The translations under genes were made by a program, and so were the position numbers. A DNA stretch of 64,000 nucleotides from Pelosinus propionicus DSM 13327 (lineage in GTDB: Bacteria > Bacillota > Negativicutes > DSM-13327): assembly GCF_900114615.1 (NCBI RefSeq), contig NZ_FOTS01000010.1:62001-126000 (forward strand), in the 5' to 3' direction. Shown here in pieces: positions 35,528-43,798 of the stretch. Each line of letters begins with the position of its first letter. Within the stretch, counting starts at the first letter, position 1. The notes under the pieces are model-generated. The model did not search any database and had not been told where the DNA came from. It worked only from the letters and a program-made list of their open reading frames with translations.

Positions 35528-35556
35528 GAAATATTAAAATAGCTACTCAAACGAAG

Positions 35557-35922
35557 TTATAACTCAATCGTATCATCGGTATCCTTTTCCGCTGTTACAT
35601 TTGAGGAACTAAGATTCGCTTCCTTACTTTCCTGTGTAAGGCTCAGGTTGTATGCAGGACCAACAGTTACATTGCTCGAAGCAGTTTGCTCATTATTTGA
35701 ACTTTTCGATTGGGCTCTTTGCTGCACTTGCTGAATCTGCAGTTGGATTTGTTGCATTTGTTGTTGAAGCAGCTGAATCTGCTTTGCATTTTCAGCTGCA
35801 TTGTCCTCTTGCAATTCTTGAATTTGCCTTGTAAGGCTTTGTATTTGCTTTTGTAAATCGCTTACACTACTTTGCGTACTAGATTGACTGCTTTGGTTAT
35901 TTCCACTAATCGTCATAGACAT
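35557..35922 (-). CDS. FlxA-like coiled-coil protein
   Basis: The 121-residue protein has a Ser/Gln-rich start, a long Gln-rich coiled coil (about 22-75, with LQKQIQSLTRQIQELQ), and a disordered acidic tail. The coiled-coil part matches FlxA-like proteins, named from a flagellar-regulon gene of unknown function. The ATG at 35922 follows AAAGGAGGT; the frame extends to 35958 but that part overlaps the ribosome site. The repeat protein upstream ends 23 bp before this start, suggesting one transcript. Confidence 0.65.
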   Translation of the reverse strand: MSMTISGNNQSSQSSTQSSVSDLQKQIQSLTRQIQELQEDNAAENAKQIQLLQQQMQQIQLQIQQVQQRAQSKSSNNEQTASSNVTVGPAYNLSLTQESKEANLSSSNVTAEKDTDDTIEL

Positions 35923-35945
35923 AACGTCTACCTCCTTTATATCAC

Positions 35946-36800
35946 TTAAACCTTCCAAGCAGAGGAAATAAGATCACTTGATTGGTAATCAGTTTCATAA
36001 GCATCTGCAGCAGTCGCTAACAATTGCGAATACGGTTGTTGATTATTTTGATTGGGTTGTATTTTATCAGCATTGGAAAGAAGAACTTGCAGACTTGTCA
36101 AATCCTCTGTTGTAACCGTCCCACTTTTCACTTTGTTCAAGAAAGAGGTAAGGCTGGAATCAAAGTCATTACTTGTACTAGTACTTTGGCTGGATGATGT
36201 AGGACTATTAGCAAGAAGAGCCTGCAGACTTGTCAGATCTTCCGTTGTAACCACCCCATTTTTCACCTTATCCAAAAAGGCAGTAAGGCTGAAATCAAAA
36301 TCATTGCTTGTACTAGTTTGGTTAGATGACGCGGGACCATTAGCAAGGAGAGCCTGCAGACTTGTCAGATCCTCTGTTGTAACCGTCCCATTTTTCACCT
36401 TGTTCAAGAAAGCAGTAAGGCTGGAATCAAAGTCGTTACCTGTACTAGTATTCTGGTTGGAGGATGTGAGATCAACATCAGTAAGAAGAGCCTGCATATT
36501 TGTCAGATCCTCTGCTGTAACTGTCCCATTTTTCACCTTATCCAGAAAACTTCTAAGATCCGAATCAGAATTGTCTTCACTGGCATTGCTTTGTGCATTT
36601 CCAGCATAAATCGCTGATATTGCTGATAACATAGACATCAATTCAGCAAAATTGTCTTGCGTACTACTGCTGTTAATACTGCTCGTTTTTTTCAGAGACG
36701 TACTATCATCCGTGGTTGTTGTGGCCGCAGTGGTATTCGCACCTTTGGCTAGTGATGCCCAATAGAGTGCTTCACTGGAACTAATAGACGAAATAGACAT
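35946..36800 (-). CDS. Tandem-repeat protein with four 44-45 aa repeats, unknown function
   Basis: The 284-residue protein starts MSISSISSSEALYWASL and has no signal peptide. Residues about 80-255 hold four repeats with the core FLxKVKNGTVTTEDLTSLQALL, separated by Ser/Thr/Asn linkers such as SSNQTSTSND. The repeats differ slightly, so they are diverged duplications of about 132-135 bp. The helical unit resembles a small docking or EF-hand-like helix pair, but I see no calcium loop. It precedes the FlxA-like gene. Its N terminus, rich in Ser/Ile, recalls substrates exported through flagellar-type systems, which is speculation. Confidence 0.7.
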   Translation of the reverse strand: MSISSISSSEALYWASLAKGANTTAATTTTDDSTSLKKTSSINSSSTQDNFAELMSMLSAISAIYAGNAQSNASEDNSDSDLRSFLDKVKNGTVTAEDLTNMQALLTDVDLTSSNQNTSTGNDFDSSLTAFLNKVKNGTVTTEDLTSLQALLANGPASSNQTSTSNDFDFSLTAFLDKVKNGVVTTEDLTSLQALLANSPTSSSQSTSTSNDFDSSLTSFLNKVKSGTVTTEDLTSLQVLLSNADKIQPNQNNQQPYSQLLATAADAYETDYQSSDLISSAWKV

Positions 36801-36876
36801 ATAACTTTTCCCCCTTTATATACATCGATCTGCTTTATATATCGGAGATTTTTCTTTGAAATTTCTTTGAATTCTT

Positions 36877-38247
36877 TTAATTGCCTTTGATTTTGTTAAA
36901 TTGGTTATTTCTTTTTAGTTTAGCTTCCAAATTTGTTATTACCTCTGCTAAAACGCCTTGCCAGTCACCTCTATGAATTTGACGAAAAATTCGTATCGTT
37001 GGATACCAAAGACTCTCTTGTCCTTTTACCTGCCAGCGCCAATCAGGGTCAATAGGCAAAAGCAGCCATGTGTCTTTCCCCAGAGCTCCTGCTAAATGTG
37101 CAACTGCCGTATCTACTGTTATAACCAAATCCAGATTCTCAATCAACCCTGCTGTCTCAGCAAAATCACTGATATTCTCATGAAAATCAAGTACTTGATG
37201 CGAAACCGTTTGTAGATCCGCAGCTTTTTCATCCATTTGTAAGCTTATCCAATTTACCGTCTGAAGAGAAAAAAGCTGCTTGAACACATGAAAAGGAATC
37301 GACCGATTTTTATCATTTTTATGATTTGGATTACCAGCCCAAGCGACTCCAATGGTAAAAGAATGATCTTTTATTTCTTTTTTTACAATCTCACTCCATT
37401 TGCTTATCAGGTTAGAATCTGCTTTTAGATAGGAAATAGGGCTAGGAATCGTATCTAATGTAGTACGAAACATATATGGCAAACTTGGTAATGGACAGGA
37501 AAAGTTATAGTCTCCGACCATCTTTTCGTCTGTTTCAATGGTAATACTCTTAAAAGATGCAGATATTAATCGTTTTAGCTGCTCTGGAATGAACAAAACC
37601 ACTTCGGAAGCCACTTTTTCAATTTCTTTAACATATCTTACAAAATGAATTGCATCCCCAAACCCTTGCTCATGAAACAATACTATTTTTTGCCCAGTTA
37701 GATCTTCCACCTTCCAATTGCATCTAGAATCACAGGTATTAAAAATTCTGCGGCGCAGTTCATACCCTTTCCAGCCTTTTTCATACTGTCCCTGAAGTAA
37801 ATATAAAACGCCTAATGCAAATTCCGCTTCTTTAAAGTCAGTTCGTAGTCTGATAGACAATACAAGATGCTTTTCAGCCTCGTCTAAGCGTTCCATCTGC
37901 TTTAGCACCATGCCAAGACGAAAATGCGCTTCTGGAAAATCTGGTTGCAAACTTATCGTCTCGCGAAGACAAACTTCGGCCTCTTCCAGAAGACTTGTTC
38001 TAGAAAATAGCGTTCCTAAATTAAATAAAGCTTCTGGATAATCTACTTTTAATTCTAAGGCACGCTGAAGATAGAATTCTGCTTCATTTAGATTATTTAT
38101 GTTTATTAATAGTGCACCTATACCATTGTAAGCTTCAGCATAATCTGGTTTTAAAGAGATTGCTTGATGAAAAAGCTCTAATGCCTGCAATGCATCTCCT
38201 TTATGTGCCAGCTCAGCTCCCTGAGTGAAACACAGCTCTGCATTCAT
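36877..38247 (-). CDS. TPR-repeat glycosyltransferase (GT9/GT41-like)
   Basis: The first about 170 residues are four to five tetratricopeptide repeats (ALELFHQAISLKPDYAEAYNGIG and following). The remainder is a GT-B glycosyltransferase-like domain with HEQGFGDAIHFVRYV, IGVAWAGNPNHKNDKNRSIP and DLVITVDTAVAHLAGALG. This architecture is common beside flagellin or surface-glycan genes and glycosylates proteins or lipids. The ATG at 38247 follows AAGGAA; an upstream in-frame ATG at 38298 has no ribosome site. The acceptor is unknown. Confidence 0.82.
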   Translation of the reverse strand: MNAELCFTQGAELAHKGDALQALELFHQAISLKPDYAEAYNGIGALLININNLNEAEFYLQRALELKVDYPEALFNLGTLFSRTSLLEEAEVCLRETISLQPDFPEAHFRLGMVLKQMERLDEAEKHLVLSIRLRTDFKEAEFALGVLYLLQGQYEKGWKGYELRRRIFNTCDSRCNWKVEDLTGQKIVLFHEQGFGDAIHFVRYVKEIEKVASEVVLFIPEQLKRLISASFKSITIETDEKMVGDYNFSCPLPSLPYMFRTTLDTIPSPISYLKADSNLISKWSEIVKKEIKDHSFTIGVAWAGNPNHKNDKNRSIPFHVFKQLFSLQTVNWISLQMDEKAADLQTVSHQVLDFHENISDFAETAGLIENLDLVITVDTAVAHLAGALGKDTWLLLPIDPDWRWQVKGQESLWYPTIRIFRQIHRGDWQGVLAEVITNLEAKLKRNNQFNKIKGN

Positions 38248-38309
38248 ATCATTACGTTCCTTCACTTTTTTTACAATTGTTATAAAAGATTGGCTCATGG
38301 CTAACTGGG

Positions 38310-39299
38310 TTAGAAGAGAGTATTTGGTTCTTTCTCTACTCTACTGCTTTTAACTGAAGATTTATACAGTTTACGATTATTCAGCAGCCAAACTTTGTCA
38401 GAGAAATGTCCATCTTCTATCTTTTCTAAAGTTCGCCCCATATCATACATTCTTGCATCCATAATATCCAGATAATGCAGTATCTCAGCTTCAGGTATCA
38501 TTGGCCTTTTAGGACTGCCAAACTCTGGCTCATAATGATGGGACAAGACCATATGCTGCAAAAGCAGGGAGGCTTCCGGATCGGCTCCCACCGCTACAGC
38601 AGTCTGATCAATCATTTTTATTCCTTGGATGATATGCCCTAAGAGCTCTCCCTCTACCGTGTATTCAGAGACAATCCCTAATTCACTAGCATTCATTTCT
38701 GCTATTTTTGCAATATCATGAAGAATGATGCCTGCAAATAGTAAGTCCCGATTCAGACTTACATACACTTCGCTTACCTTTTCACCCATTTTCAACATAG
38801 TGGTTATATGATATAAAAGGCCGGAACGAACAGCATGGTGATTTTGCTTTGCTGCCGGATATAATAGCAGCTTCTCTTTATTAGCAGCAACTAAAGTACT
38901 GACAATTTTGCCAATATCAGCATTCTCAATCATGCTTATATATTTTTCAATCTCCCCATACATCGCTTCTGGACTATAGGGAGCAACAGGCACAAAATCA
39001 CCAATATTTAATGCATCTTCTTGTGTAGCGACCCTGATTTTGTCAATTTTAAGCTGCAGCCGGCTCTGCCATTCAGAAACACTTCCCCGTATTCTGACTA
39101 ACATATTTACATTGCATTTCGGTTCCGTCTCTGTGCTGTGATCCCAGATCTTAGCATTAATTTCACCAGTAGAATCCACTAATGTTAGATCAAGATAGCT
39201 TTTATTAGTACTGGTTGTTTTGTATTCAGCAGCCTTCACAAGAAAAAAACTCTGAATTAGATCACCAGGCTGAAAATCTCTAATTTTTTTAGTTTCCAT
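38310..39299 (-). CDS. yhaM: OB-HD 3'-5' exoribonuclease, YhaM family
   Basis: The 329-residue protein has an N-terminal OB-fold (about 10-95, LVDSTGEINAKIWD) and an HD phosphohydrolase domain with LLYHITTML, ILHDIAKIAEM and LSHHYEPEFGSP. This is the YhaM pattern, a 3'-5' exonuclease acting on RNA or DNA in Firmicutes. It sits in a run of minus-strand genes, 2 bp after the TRIC-family gene, and is likely co-transcribed with it. Confidence 0.88.
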   Translation of the reverse strand: METKKIRDFQPGDLIQSFFLVKAAEYKTTSTNKSYLDLTLVDSTGEINAKIWDHSTETEPKCNVNMLVRIRGSVSEWQSRLQLKIDKIRVATQEDALNIGDFVPVAPYSPEAMYGEIEKYISMIENADIGKIVSTLVAANKEKLLLYPAAKQNHHAVRSGLLYHITTMLKMGEKVSEVYVSLNRDLLFAGIILHDIAKIAEMNASELGIVSEYTVEGELLGHIIQGIKMIDQTAVAVGADPEASLLLQHMVLSHHYEPEFGSPKRPMIPEAEILHYLDIMDARMYDMGRTLEKIEDGHFSDKVWLLNNRKLYKSSVKSSRVEKEPNTLF

Positions 39300-39301
39300 C
39301 C

Positions 39302-39940
39302 TTACTCTCCCTTACTTTCAAATTTCTCTCGTCCTTTTGCAGCAGGTACCGGAAAATTAATATCATATTTCATGCAAACCATCCGAATGCTTACTGTAAC
39401 AAAAAAACATAAATACATCGCACCATTTCCTAATAAGAACGGCTTTGAATAAAAAAAACAAATCGCGCCTACCATAGAGGCTACTGCATATACTTCTTTT
39501 TGAAAAATAAACGGAATATCCCGCACAAATACATCTCGAATCACACCACCGCCTACACCGCTTAGTACGGCCATCATGACGGTGATAAACAACCGATGAT
39601 ACTCATATAAAAATGACATATTAGCACCGGCTGCCGTAAAGGCACCCAGCCCTACTGCATCACAGATTAAAATCACATTGTTGAATTTATTAATCCACTG
39701 ATAATTGATACTTACAATAATAGCTGTAACCAAACTGATAATAGTAAAAAAGGGATAGACAAAGGCCGTAGGAGGATTAATCCCAATTAAAACATCCCGT
39801 ACAATACCTCCGCCAACTGCTGTAGTTAGCGCTAACATAAACACGCCAAATAGATCTAAATGTTTGTGTATCCCCGTCAAAGCTCCTGCCGCAGCAAAGG
39901 CAACGGTTCCAATCACTTCAAAAATATTTAATACGTCCAT
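39302..39940 (-). CDS. TRIC/UPF0126-family membrane protein
   Basis: The 212-residue protein has about seven membrane helices arranged as two copies of the same motif: GTVAFAAAGALTG..AVGGGIVRDVL and LGAFTAAGANMS..GVGGGVIRDVF. This matches UPF0126/YadS proteins, homologues of TRIC cation channels; some members also transport glycine. The ATG at 39940 follows AAGGAG; the frame opens earlier at 39994 without a ribosome site. The substrate is unknown. Confidence 0.85.
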   Translation of the reverse strand: MDVLNIFEVIGTVAFAAAGALTGIHKHLDLFGVFMLALTTAVGGGIVRDVLIGINPPTAFVYPFFTIISLVTAIIVSINYQWINKFNNVILICDAVGLGAFTAAGANMSFLYEYHRLFITVMMAVLSGVGGGVIRDVFVRDIPFIFQKEVYAVASMVGAICFFYSKPFLLGNGAMYLCFFVTVSIRMVCMKYDINFPVPAAKGREKFESKGE

Positions 39941-39960
39941 TCGATTTACTCCTTGCTCTA

Positions 39961-40563
39961 TTACTCTTTCAGCAATTCTTTGTGACGATAACAATGGATT
40001 ATATGGTCATTCACCATTCCAATTGCCTGCATATAGGCATAACAAATCGTCGGTCCAACAAAAGAAAAGCCCCTTTTCTTCAAAGCCCTGCTCATTTCCT
40101 TTGATTCTAACGTCTCCGTGGGAACCTCTTCCAGAGAAGACCATCTGTTTATTTTAGGCATACCACCAATAAACTGCCAAATATACGTTGAAAAACTGCC
40201 TGTTTCTTGTTGTACTTGCAAAAAAGCTTTAGCATTTTTAACAATCGCTGTCATCTTTAGTGAATTACGAATCAATCTTGGGTCAGACATCAATTGTAAC
40301 ATTTTTTCCTCATCATAAACAGCAATTTTGGCTGCCAAAAATCCATCCAGCACTTCACGATAAACTTCACGCCTCTTTAATATAGTAATCCAGCTTAACC
40401 CTGCCTGTAAGCCTTCTAGCAGCAGAAATTCAAACAATTTATCATCATCATATTGAGGCACTCCCCATTCGGTGTCATGATATTTCTGATATAAAGCATC
40501 AGACGTTACCCAACCACACCGTTGTATTTTATGAGAAGTACATAACACATCATTTTTTTTCAT
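39961..40563 (-). CDS. tag: DNA-3-methyladenine glycosylase I
   Basis: The 200-residue protein removes 3-methyladenine from alkylated DNA. Hallmarks are RCGWVTSDALYQKYHDTEWGVP with the zinc-binding Cys, LLLEGLQAGLSWITILKRR, and the C-terminal NDHIIHCYRHKEL with zinc-binding histidines. It lies 20 bp before the TRIC-family gene and may share its transcript. Confidence 0.95.
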   Translation of the reverse strand: MKKNDVLCTSHKIQRCGWVTSDALYQKYHDTEWGVPQYDDDKLFEFLLLEGLQAGLSWITILKRREVYREVLDGFLAAKIAVYDEEKMLQLMSDPRLIRNSLKMTAIVKNAKAFLQVQQETGSFSTYIWQFIGGMPKINRWSSLEEVPTETLESKEMSRALKKRGFSFVGPTICYAYMQAIGMVNDHIIHCYRHKELLKE

Positions 40564-40686
40564 ATAATTACTCCCATTGCTTCTTTTTCATCCTATTCTA
40601 CAAAATCGCCCTTCCCTACTTCCATACCAAATTCACAAATTCCTGCACAACCAAAAGCTATGCATTCTTTAAAACATAGCCATTTT

Positions 40687-40732
40687 GAACCACAAAGACG
40701 CAAAGGAAACAGTCTTGCGCCTTTATGGTTTA
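40687..40732. repeat. Dispersed inverted-repeat element, copy B
   Basis: AACCACAAAGACGCAAAGG at the left pairs imperfectly with TGCGCCTTTATGGTTT at the right. It is the shortest copy in the window and lies between nifV(alpha) and tag. Confidence 0.55.
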
Positions 40733-40777
40733 TAAATCTTATATTTCTCTACTTACAAACTTATACTTTCCAGACGA

Positions 40778-40832
40778 TTAGAAAAACTCCAAGACTCCTT
40801 GCATATCGCAAGTCATCTTGGAGTTTTTCTAA
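40778..40832 (-). terminator. Terminator of the nif operon
   Basis: TTAGAAAAACTCCAAGA (40778-40794) and its exact complement (40816-40832) form a 17-bp stem, with a short inner TTGC/GCAA pairing. On the minus strand the stem ends in TTTTTC. It is 12 bp after the nifV(alpha) stop. Confidence 0.85.
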
Positions 40833-40843
40833 ACACTAGACTA

Positions 40844-41728
40844 CTAAGCTATTTTATTAGCATGAGCGTCAGTAAAAGCATTGCCAATGATTGGCTTATA
40901 GTCAAATACATCCTTGCTGCCAGCCTGCATCACCAAATGCCCTAAGTGGGGTAAATCAGTTCTATTAACATGACATTTCATGCCATATACCACTTGCCAT
41001 GCAGTGACCACTTCCTCTAATGCCGCATTTCCCGCCCGTTCGCCAATCCCCCCGATCGTTGTACTTGCCAGTTCAGCGCCGGCAGCAAGTGCTACTAAGG
41101 TATTGGCATTGGCTAAACCAAAATCATTGTGCATATGAACTTCTACCGGCAATGGGCAGCGAGGAATCAATTCCTGAAAAATAGAATGCACCGCTAATGG
41201 ATTTAGACAACCTACCGTGTCCGCATAACGTATACGAACTGCTCCTAATTCTGCCGCTATATTTGCAACTTGCAGGAAATACTCCCGATCCCCTCGTGAA
41301 GCATCTTCCGCTCCCACAGAAACCATGCAGCCAAAGCTTTGTGCCAACAATATGGATTGTTTTAAATTCTCCAGTACCCATTCTCTGCTTTTTTTTAATT
41401 TTTGTTCAATATGCAAATCAGAAACAGGGACAGAAATATGCAATTGGGAAAAACCACAAGAAACTGAAGACAAAATATCATTTTTAAGGGCACGATTCCA
41501 AGCAATTACATTCGCTTTCAGTCCAGCAGACAAAATCATCTTCATCGCTTCTTGCTCTTCTTCTCCCATAACAGGTACCCCTGCCTCAATCCAGGTGACT
41601 CCCGCCTTATCTAGAGCCTTAGCAATATTTAATTTATCCTGAGCAGAAAAAACAATGCTTGGAGACTGTTCTCCATCTCGAAGAGTTGTATCCACAATCT
41701 CAATTGTTCTTGCATCCTTCATAATCAT
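40844..41728 (-). CDS. nifV-alpha: Homocitrate synthase, alpha (catalytic) part of a split NifV
   Basis: The 294-residue protein is the catalytic TIM barrel of homocitrate synthase, which makes the homocitrate ligand of FeMo-cofactor. It starts IEIVDTTLRDGEQSPSIVFS and contains the metal motif VHMHNDFGLANANT and GGIGERAGNAALEEV. It stops soon after the barrel, without the C-terminal region of full NifV (about 380 residues). That region occurs in the gene just upstream. Clostridium pasteurianum has the same nifV(omega)-nifV(alpha) split. AGGAAGG precedes two possible ATG starts, at 41728 and 41722. Confidence 0.9.
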   Translation of the reverse strand: MIMKDARTIEIVDTTLRDGEQSPSIVFSAQDKLNIAKALDKAGVTWIEAGVPVMGEEEQEAMKMILSAGLKANVIAWNRALKNDILSSVSCGFSQLHISVPVSDLHIEQKLKKSREWVLENLKQSILLAQSFGCMVSVGAEDASRGDREYFLQVANIAAELGAVRIRYADTVGCLNPLAVHSIFQELIPRCPLPVEVHMHNDFGLANANTLVALAAGAELASTTIGGIGERAGNAALEEVVTAWQVVYGMKCHVNRTDLPHLGHLVMQAGSKDVFDYKPIIGNAFTDAHANKIA

Positions 41729-42793
41729 CTATCCTTCCTGCTTTGCCTGTATTGCTTGATACAACTCCCATAATACGGGATCATCTATTTGCTTCTTTTG
41801 CCTCACTGCCATTCTTCGAACCTGTTTTAATAAAATTTGAGCGTGATTATCAGACATGCTAACATTCCACTGCCGAAACTTAGCTTGGATAGATGCATTT
41901 CCTGAATGCTTGCCAATTACTAGTTGTCTGGTCAACCCAACCTCTTCTGGAGAAAAAGCTTCATACATCTGAGGATTTTTAATTACTCCATCTACATGAA
42001 TTCCTGACTCATGAGCAAAAATATCCTGCCCAATGATCGCTTTTGTCTTCGGCAGGATTAGCCCCATAGCAGACAAGATTTGAGAACAAATCAACGCTAA
42101 ATGCCTTGTTTCCTTACTTGCATCTCCTAGCAATCGTTTTTGCGCCATGATAACTTCTTCCACAGCAGCATGCCCCTGCAGACCGATACCAGCTACTGCT
42201 ACTGCAATTCGTTTTACACCAACTTGTAAGGCAGCTAGTGCATTACCGGTAGCCAGGCCATAGGCATTATGCCCATGAAATTCTAAACAAGCAGGTATCT
42301 TAATCAATAAAGCAGTTAGAATTCTCGAAGCTGCTACCGGATCCAAAAGACTCTCTTTATCCCCATATATAAACGTATCGATTCCATCAATGGGAATATC
42401 TCTCCAGAGAAAGCAAAGTTCTTCTATTGAAAATTGGGAAGCATTGTCTATGCAAAATCCAATATTCATACCTAACCGCTGCGCAGTAAAAAGGGCTGTA
42501 CAAACAGTACTTGTGAGACCTTGCCCCAAATGTGGAGTACAAGTAATAATAACGTTTTTAAACCCTAACTTGTCAGCCAATGTGACTTCCGCTAACGTGC
42601 CATTAATTTTCCCGCGTATATATTTTTGCTGAGACATATCCAACTTCGGCAAACTATGTTTCTCCCAGTCAGCTACTTTACAATCAACAACATCCACTGG
42701 AAGCTTTTGCAAAAGCTCAAGCAAGAGATTTATCTGTCCATTGTCCATTCCTCTTCGCAGACCTTCTTGTATCGTTTGATCAGCCCAAATCAT
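41729..42793 (-). CDS. nifV-omega: Homocitrate synthase, omega part of a split NifV
   Basis: The 354-residue protein has a barrel-like first half and the C-terminal region absent from the alpha gene, marked by QDIFAHESGIHVDGV and GLTRQLVIGKHSG. Its opening motif reads DQTIQEGLRRG where active enzymes have DTTLRDGEQ. The catalytic Arg/Asp/Glu set is therefore lost, although the metal motif FHGHNAYGLATGNAL remains. It is best read as the non-catalytic partner of the alpha protein, as in Clostridium pasteurianum. The start overlaps the AnfO-like stop by 4 bp, and the stop abuts the alpha start. Confidence 0.88.
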   Translation of the reverse strand: MIWADQTIQEGLRRGMDNGQINLLLELLQKLPVDVVDCKVADWEKHSLPKLDMSQQKYIRGKINGTLAEVTLADKLGFKNVIITCTPHLGQGLTSTVCTALFTAQRLGMNIGFCIDNASQFSIEELCFLWRDIPIDGIDTFIYGDKESLLDPVAASRILTALLIKIPACLEFHGHNAYGLATGNALAALQVGVKRIAVAVAGIGLQGHAAVEEVIMAQKRLLGDASKETRHLALICSQILSAMGLILPKTKAIIGQDIFAHESGIHVDGVIKNPQMYEAFSPEEVGLTRQLVIGKHSGNASIQAKFRQWNVSMSDNHAQILLKQVRRMAVRQKKQIDDPVLWELYQAIQAKQEG

Positions 42794-43425
42794 TTTTCAC
42801 AAACTCTTTTACTAATATAAACGTGAGTTTCGGCAGGTGCTGTTTTTTCTATTTCACCAACTAAATTACCACCTGTCAATTCTGTTTCCAGCCAAGGAGG
42901 AATGTGATTGCAAAGGACCTCTAGACGATAGAATTTCCCTTGCCGCAAGAACGGCAGCAGCACTTGTTTAGAACTCATCCCACCAGAATTCTCCTGAATC
43001 TCTTTGATGGATATATAATATTCGCCCTTCCCTCTTTCTATGGGCAAAGGAATTACATTATTGCCTTGGAATTGCTCCTCCTCTTCCTTGTTTTCTTCTT
43101 GCATTGCCACATAATCTAGAAATGATAACGGCTTTTGCTTTCCTTCAAATTCCCAAATACTGCACTGAATTTTTTCTAATTCAAAGTAAGGTACACCAAC
43201 AACAGCACAGCCTACAAAAATCTTACATTGGTCTAAAAACAAAATGATTTCAGCCATCTGCCGACGCAAACCAACCAATCCAGCTTCTTTGTCTAATGAA
43301 AATTTTTGTTCTCTGATAATCTTCCACGACCCCTGTACTTTTTGATAAATGACTATAGCTTTTGCCTCATCGAAAGAACTGGTTACGCCATCATCATTTA
43401 TACAGACTGCGACTTCTGGATACAT
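42790..43425 (-). CDS. anfO-like: AnfO-family nitrogenase accessory protein
   Basis: The 211-residue protein matches AnfO, named from the Fe-only nitrogenase operon of Azotobacter. Matching parts are an N terminus with VCINDDGVTSSFDEA, GLRRQMAEIILFLDQCKIFVGCAVVGVPYFELEK, and IWEFEGKQKPLSFLDYV. The C-terminal part (130-211) is less conserved, with FLRQGKFYRLEVLCNHIPPWLE. No anfHDGK or vnf genes are in the window and the neighbours are Mo-type nif genes. AnfO's biochemical role is not established; its place beside nifV and nifB suggests cofactor work. GGGGGAGGAG supports the ATG at 43425. Confidence 0.75.
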   Translation of the reverse strand: MYPEVAVCINDDGVTSSFDEAKAIVIYQKVQGSWKIIREQKFSLDKEAGLVGLRRQMAEIILFLDQCKIFVGCAVVGVPYFELEKIQCSIWEFEGKQKPLSFLDYVAMQEENKEEEEQFQGNNVIPLPIERGKGEYYISIKEIQENSGGMSSKQVLLPFLRQGKFYRLEVLCNHIPPWLETELTGGNLVGEIEKTAPAETHVYISKRVCEK

Positions 43426-43470
43426 TGCAGCTCCTCCCCCTTTCTTTCACAACTAAGATCCTACTTTCTA

Positions 43471-43782
43471 TTAAAGTGCTAAACGTTCTACTATATTACC
43501 ACCTTCAATATGCTCCTCCATAATGGCTTCTACATCATCAGGAGTGACCCCCTTATACCATGTACCACCGGGATATACAACAACCACAGGCCCTTGTTCG
43601 CAGATGCCAAAACAGCCTGTATTATTCACAAATACTTCACCGCCTAAATCCCGATCCTCAATTTCCTCCATGAATTTTGCCACCAATTCCACGCCGCCCT
43701 TCGTATGGCAGTAACCTTTCTGTTGACCATTTGCTCTCGAGCTGGTACATACGAAAATATGAAACTTTGGTTTATTCATCAT
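43471..43782 (-). CDS. Thioredoxin-like [2Fe-2S] ferredoxin
   Basis: The 103-residue protein has the thioredoxin-like [2Fe-2S] ferredoxin pattern: FVCTSSRANGQQKGYC with two cysteine ligands and TGCFGICEQGPVVVVYP with the other two. Clostridium pasteurianum has a ferredoxin of this type, reported to interact with its MoFe protein. It may feed electrons or protect nitrogenase. GGAAGGG gives the start at 43782, though the next ATG is also possible. It lies between nifB and the AnfO-like gene in the same operon. Confidence 0.9.
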   Translation of the reverse strand: MMNKPKFHIFVCTSSRANGQQKGYCHTKGGVELVAKFMEEIEDRDLGGEVFVNNTGCFGICEQGPVVVVYPGGTWYKGVTPDDVEAIMEEHIEGGNIVERLAL

Positions 43783-43798
43783 GATTAGACCCTTCCTT

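Noticed and set aside
36080-36580. CRISPR-like regular repeats
   Set aside because: The period is 132-135 bp, the units are diverged and coding, and there are no short identical repeats with unique spacers.
36052-36609. 185-codon plus-strand frame with internal repeats
   Set aside because: It is the antisense reading of the tandem-repeat gene; the repeats come from that gene.
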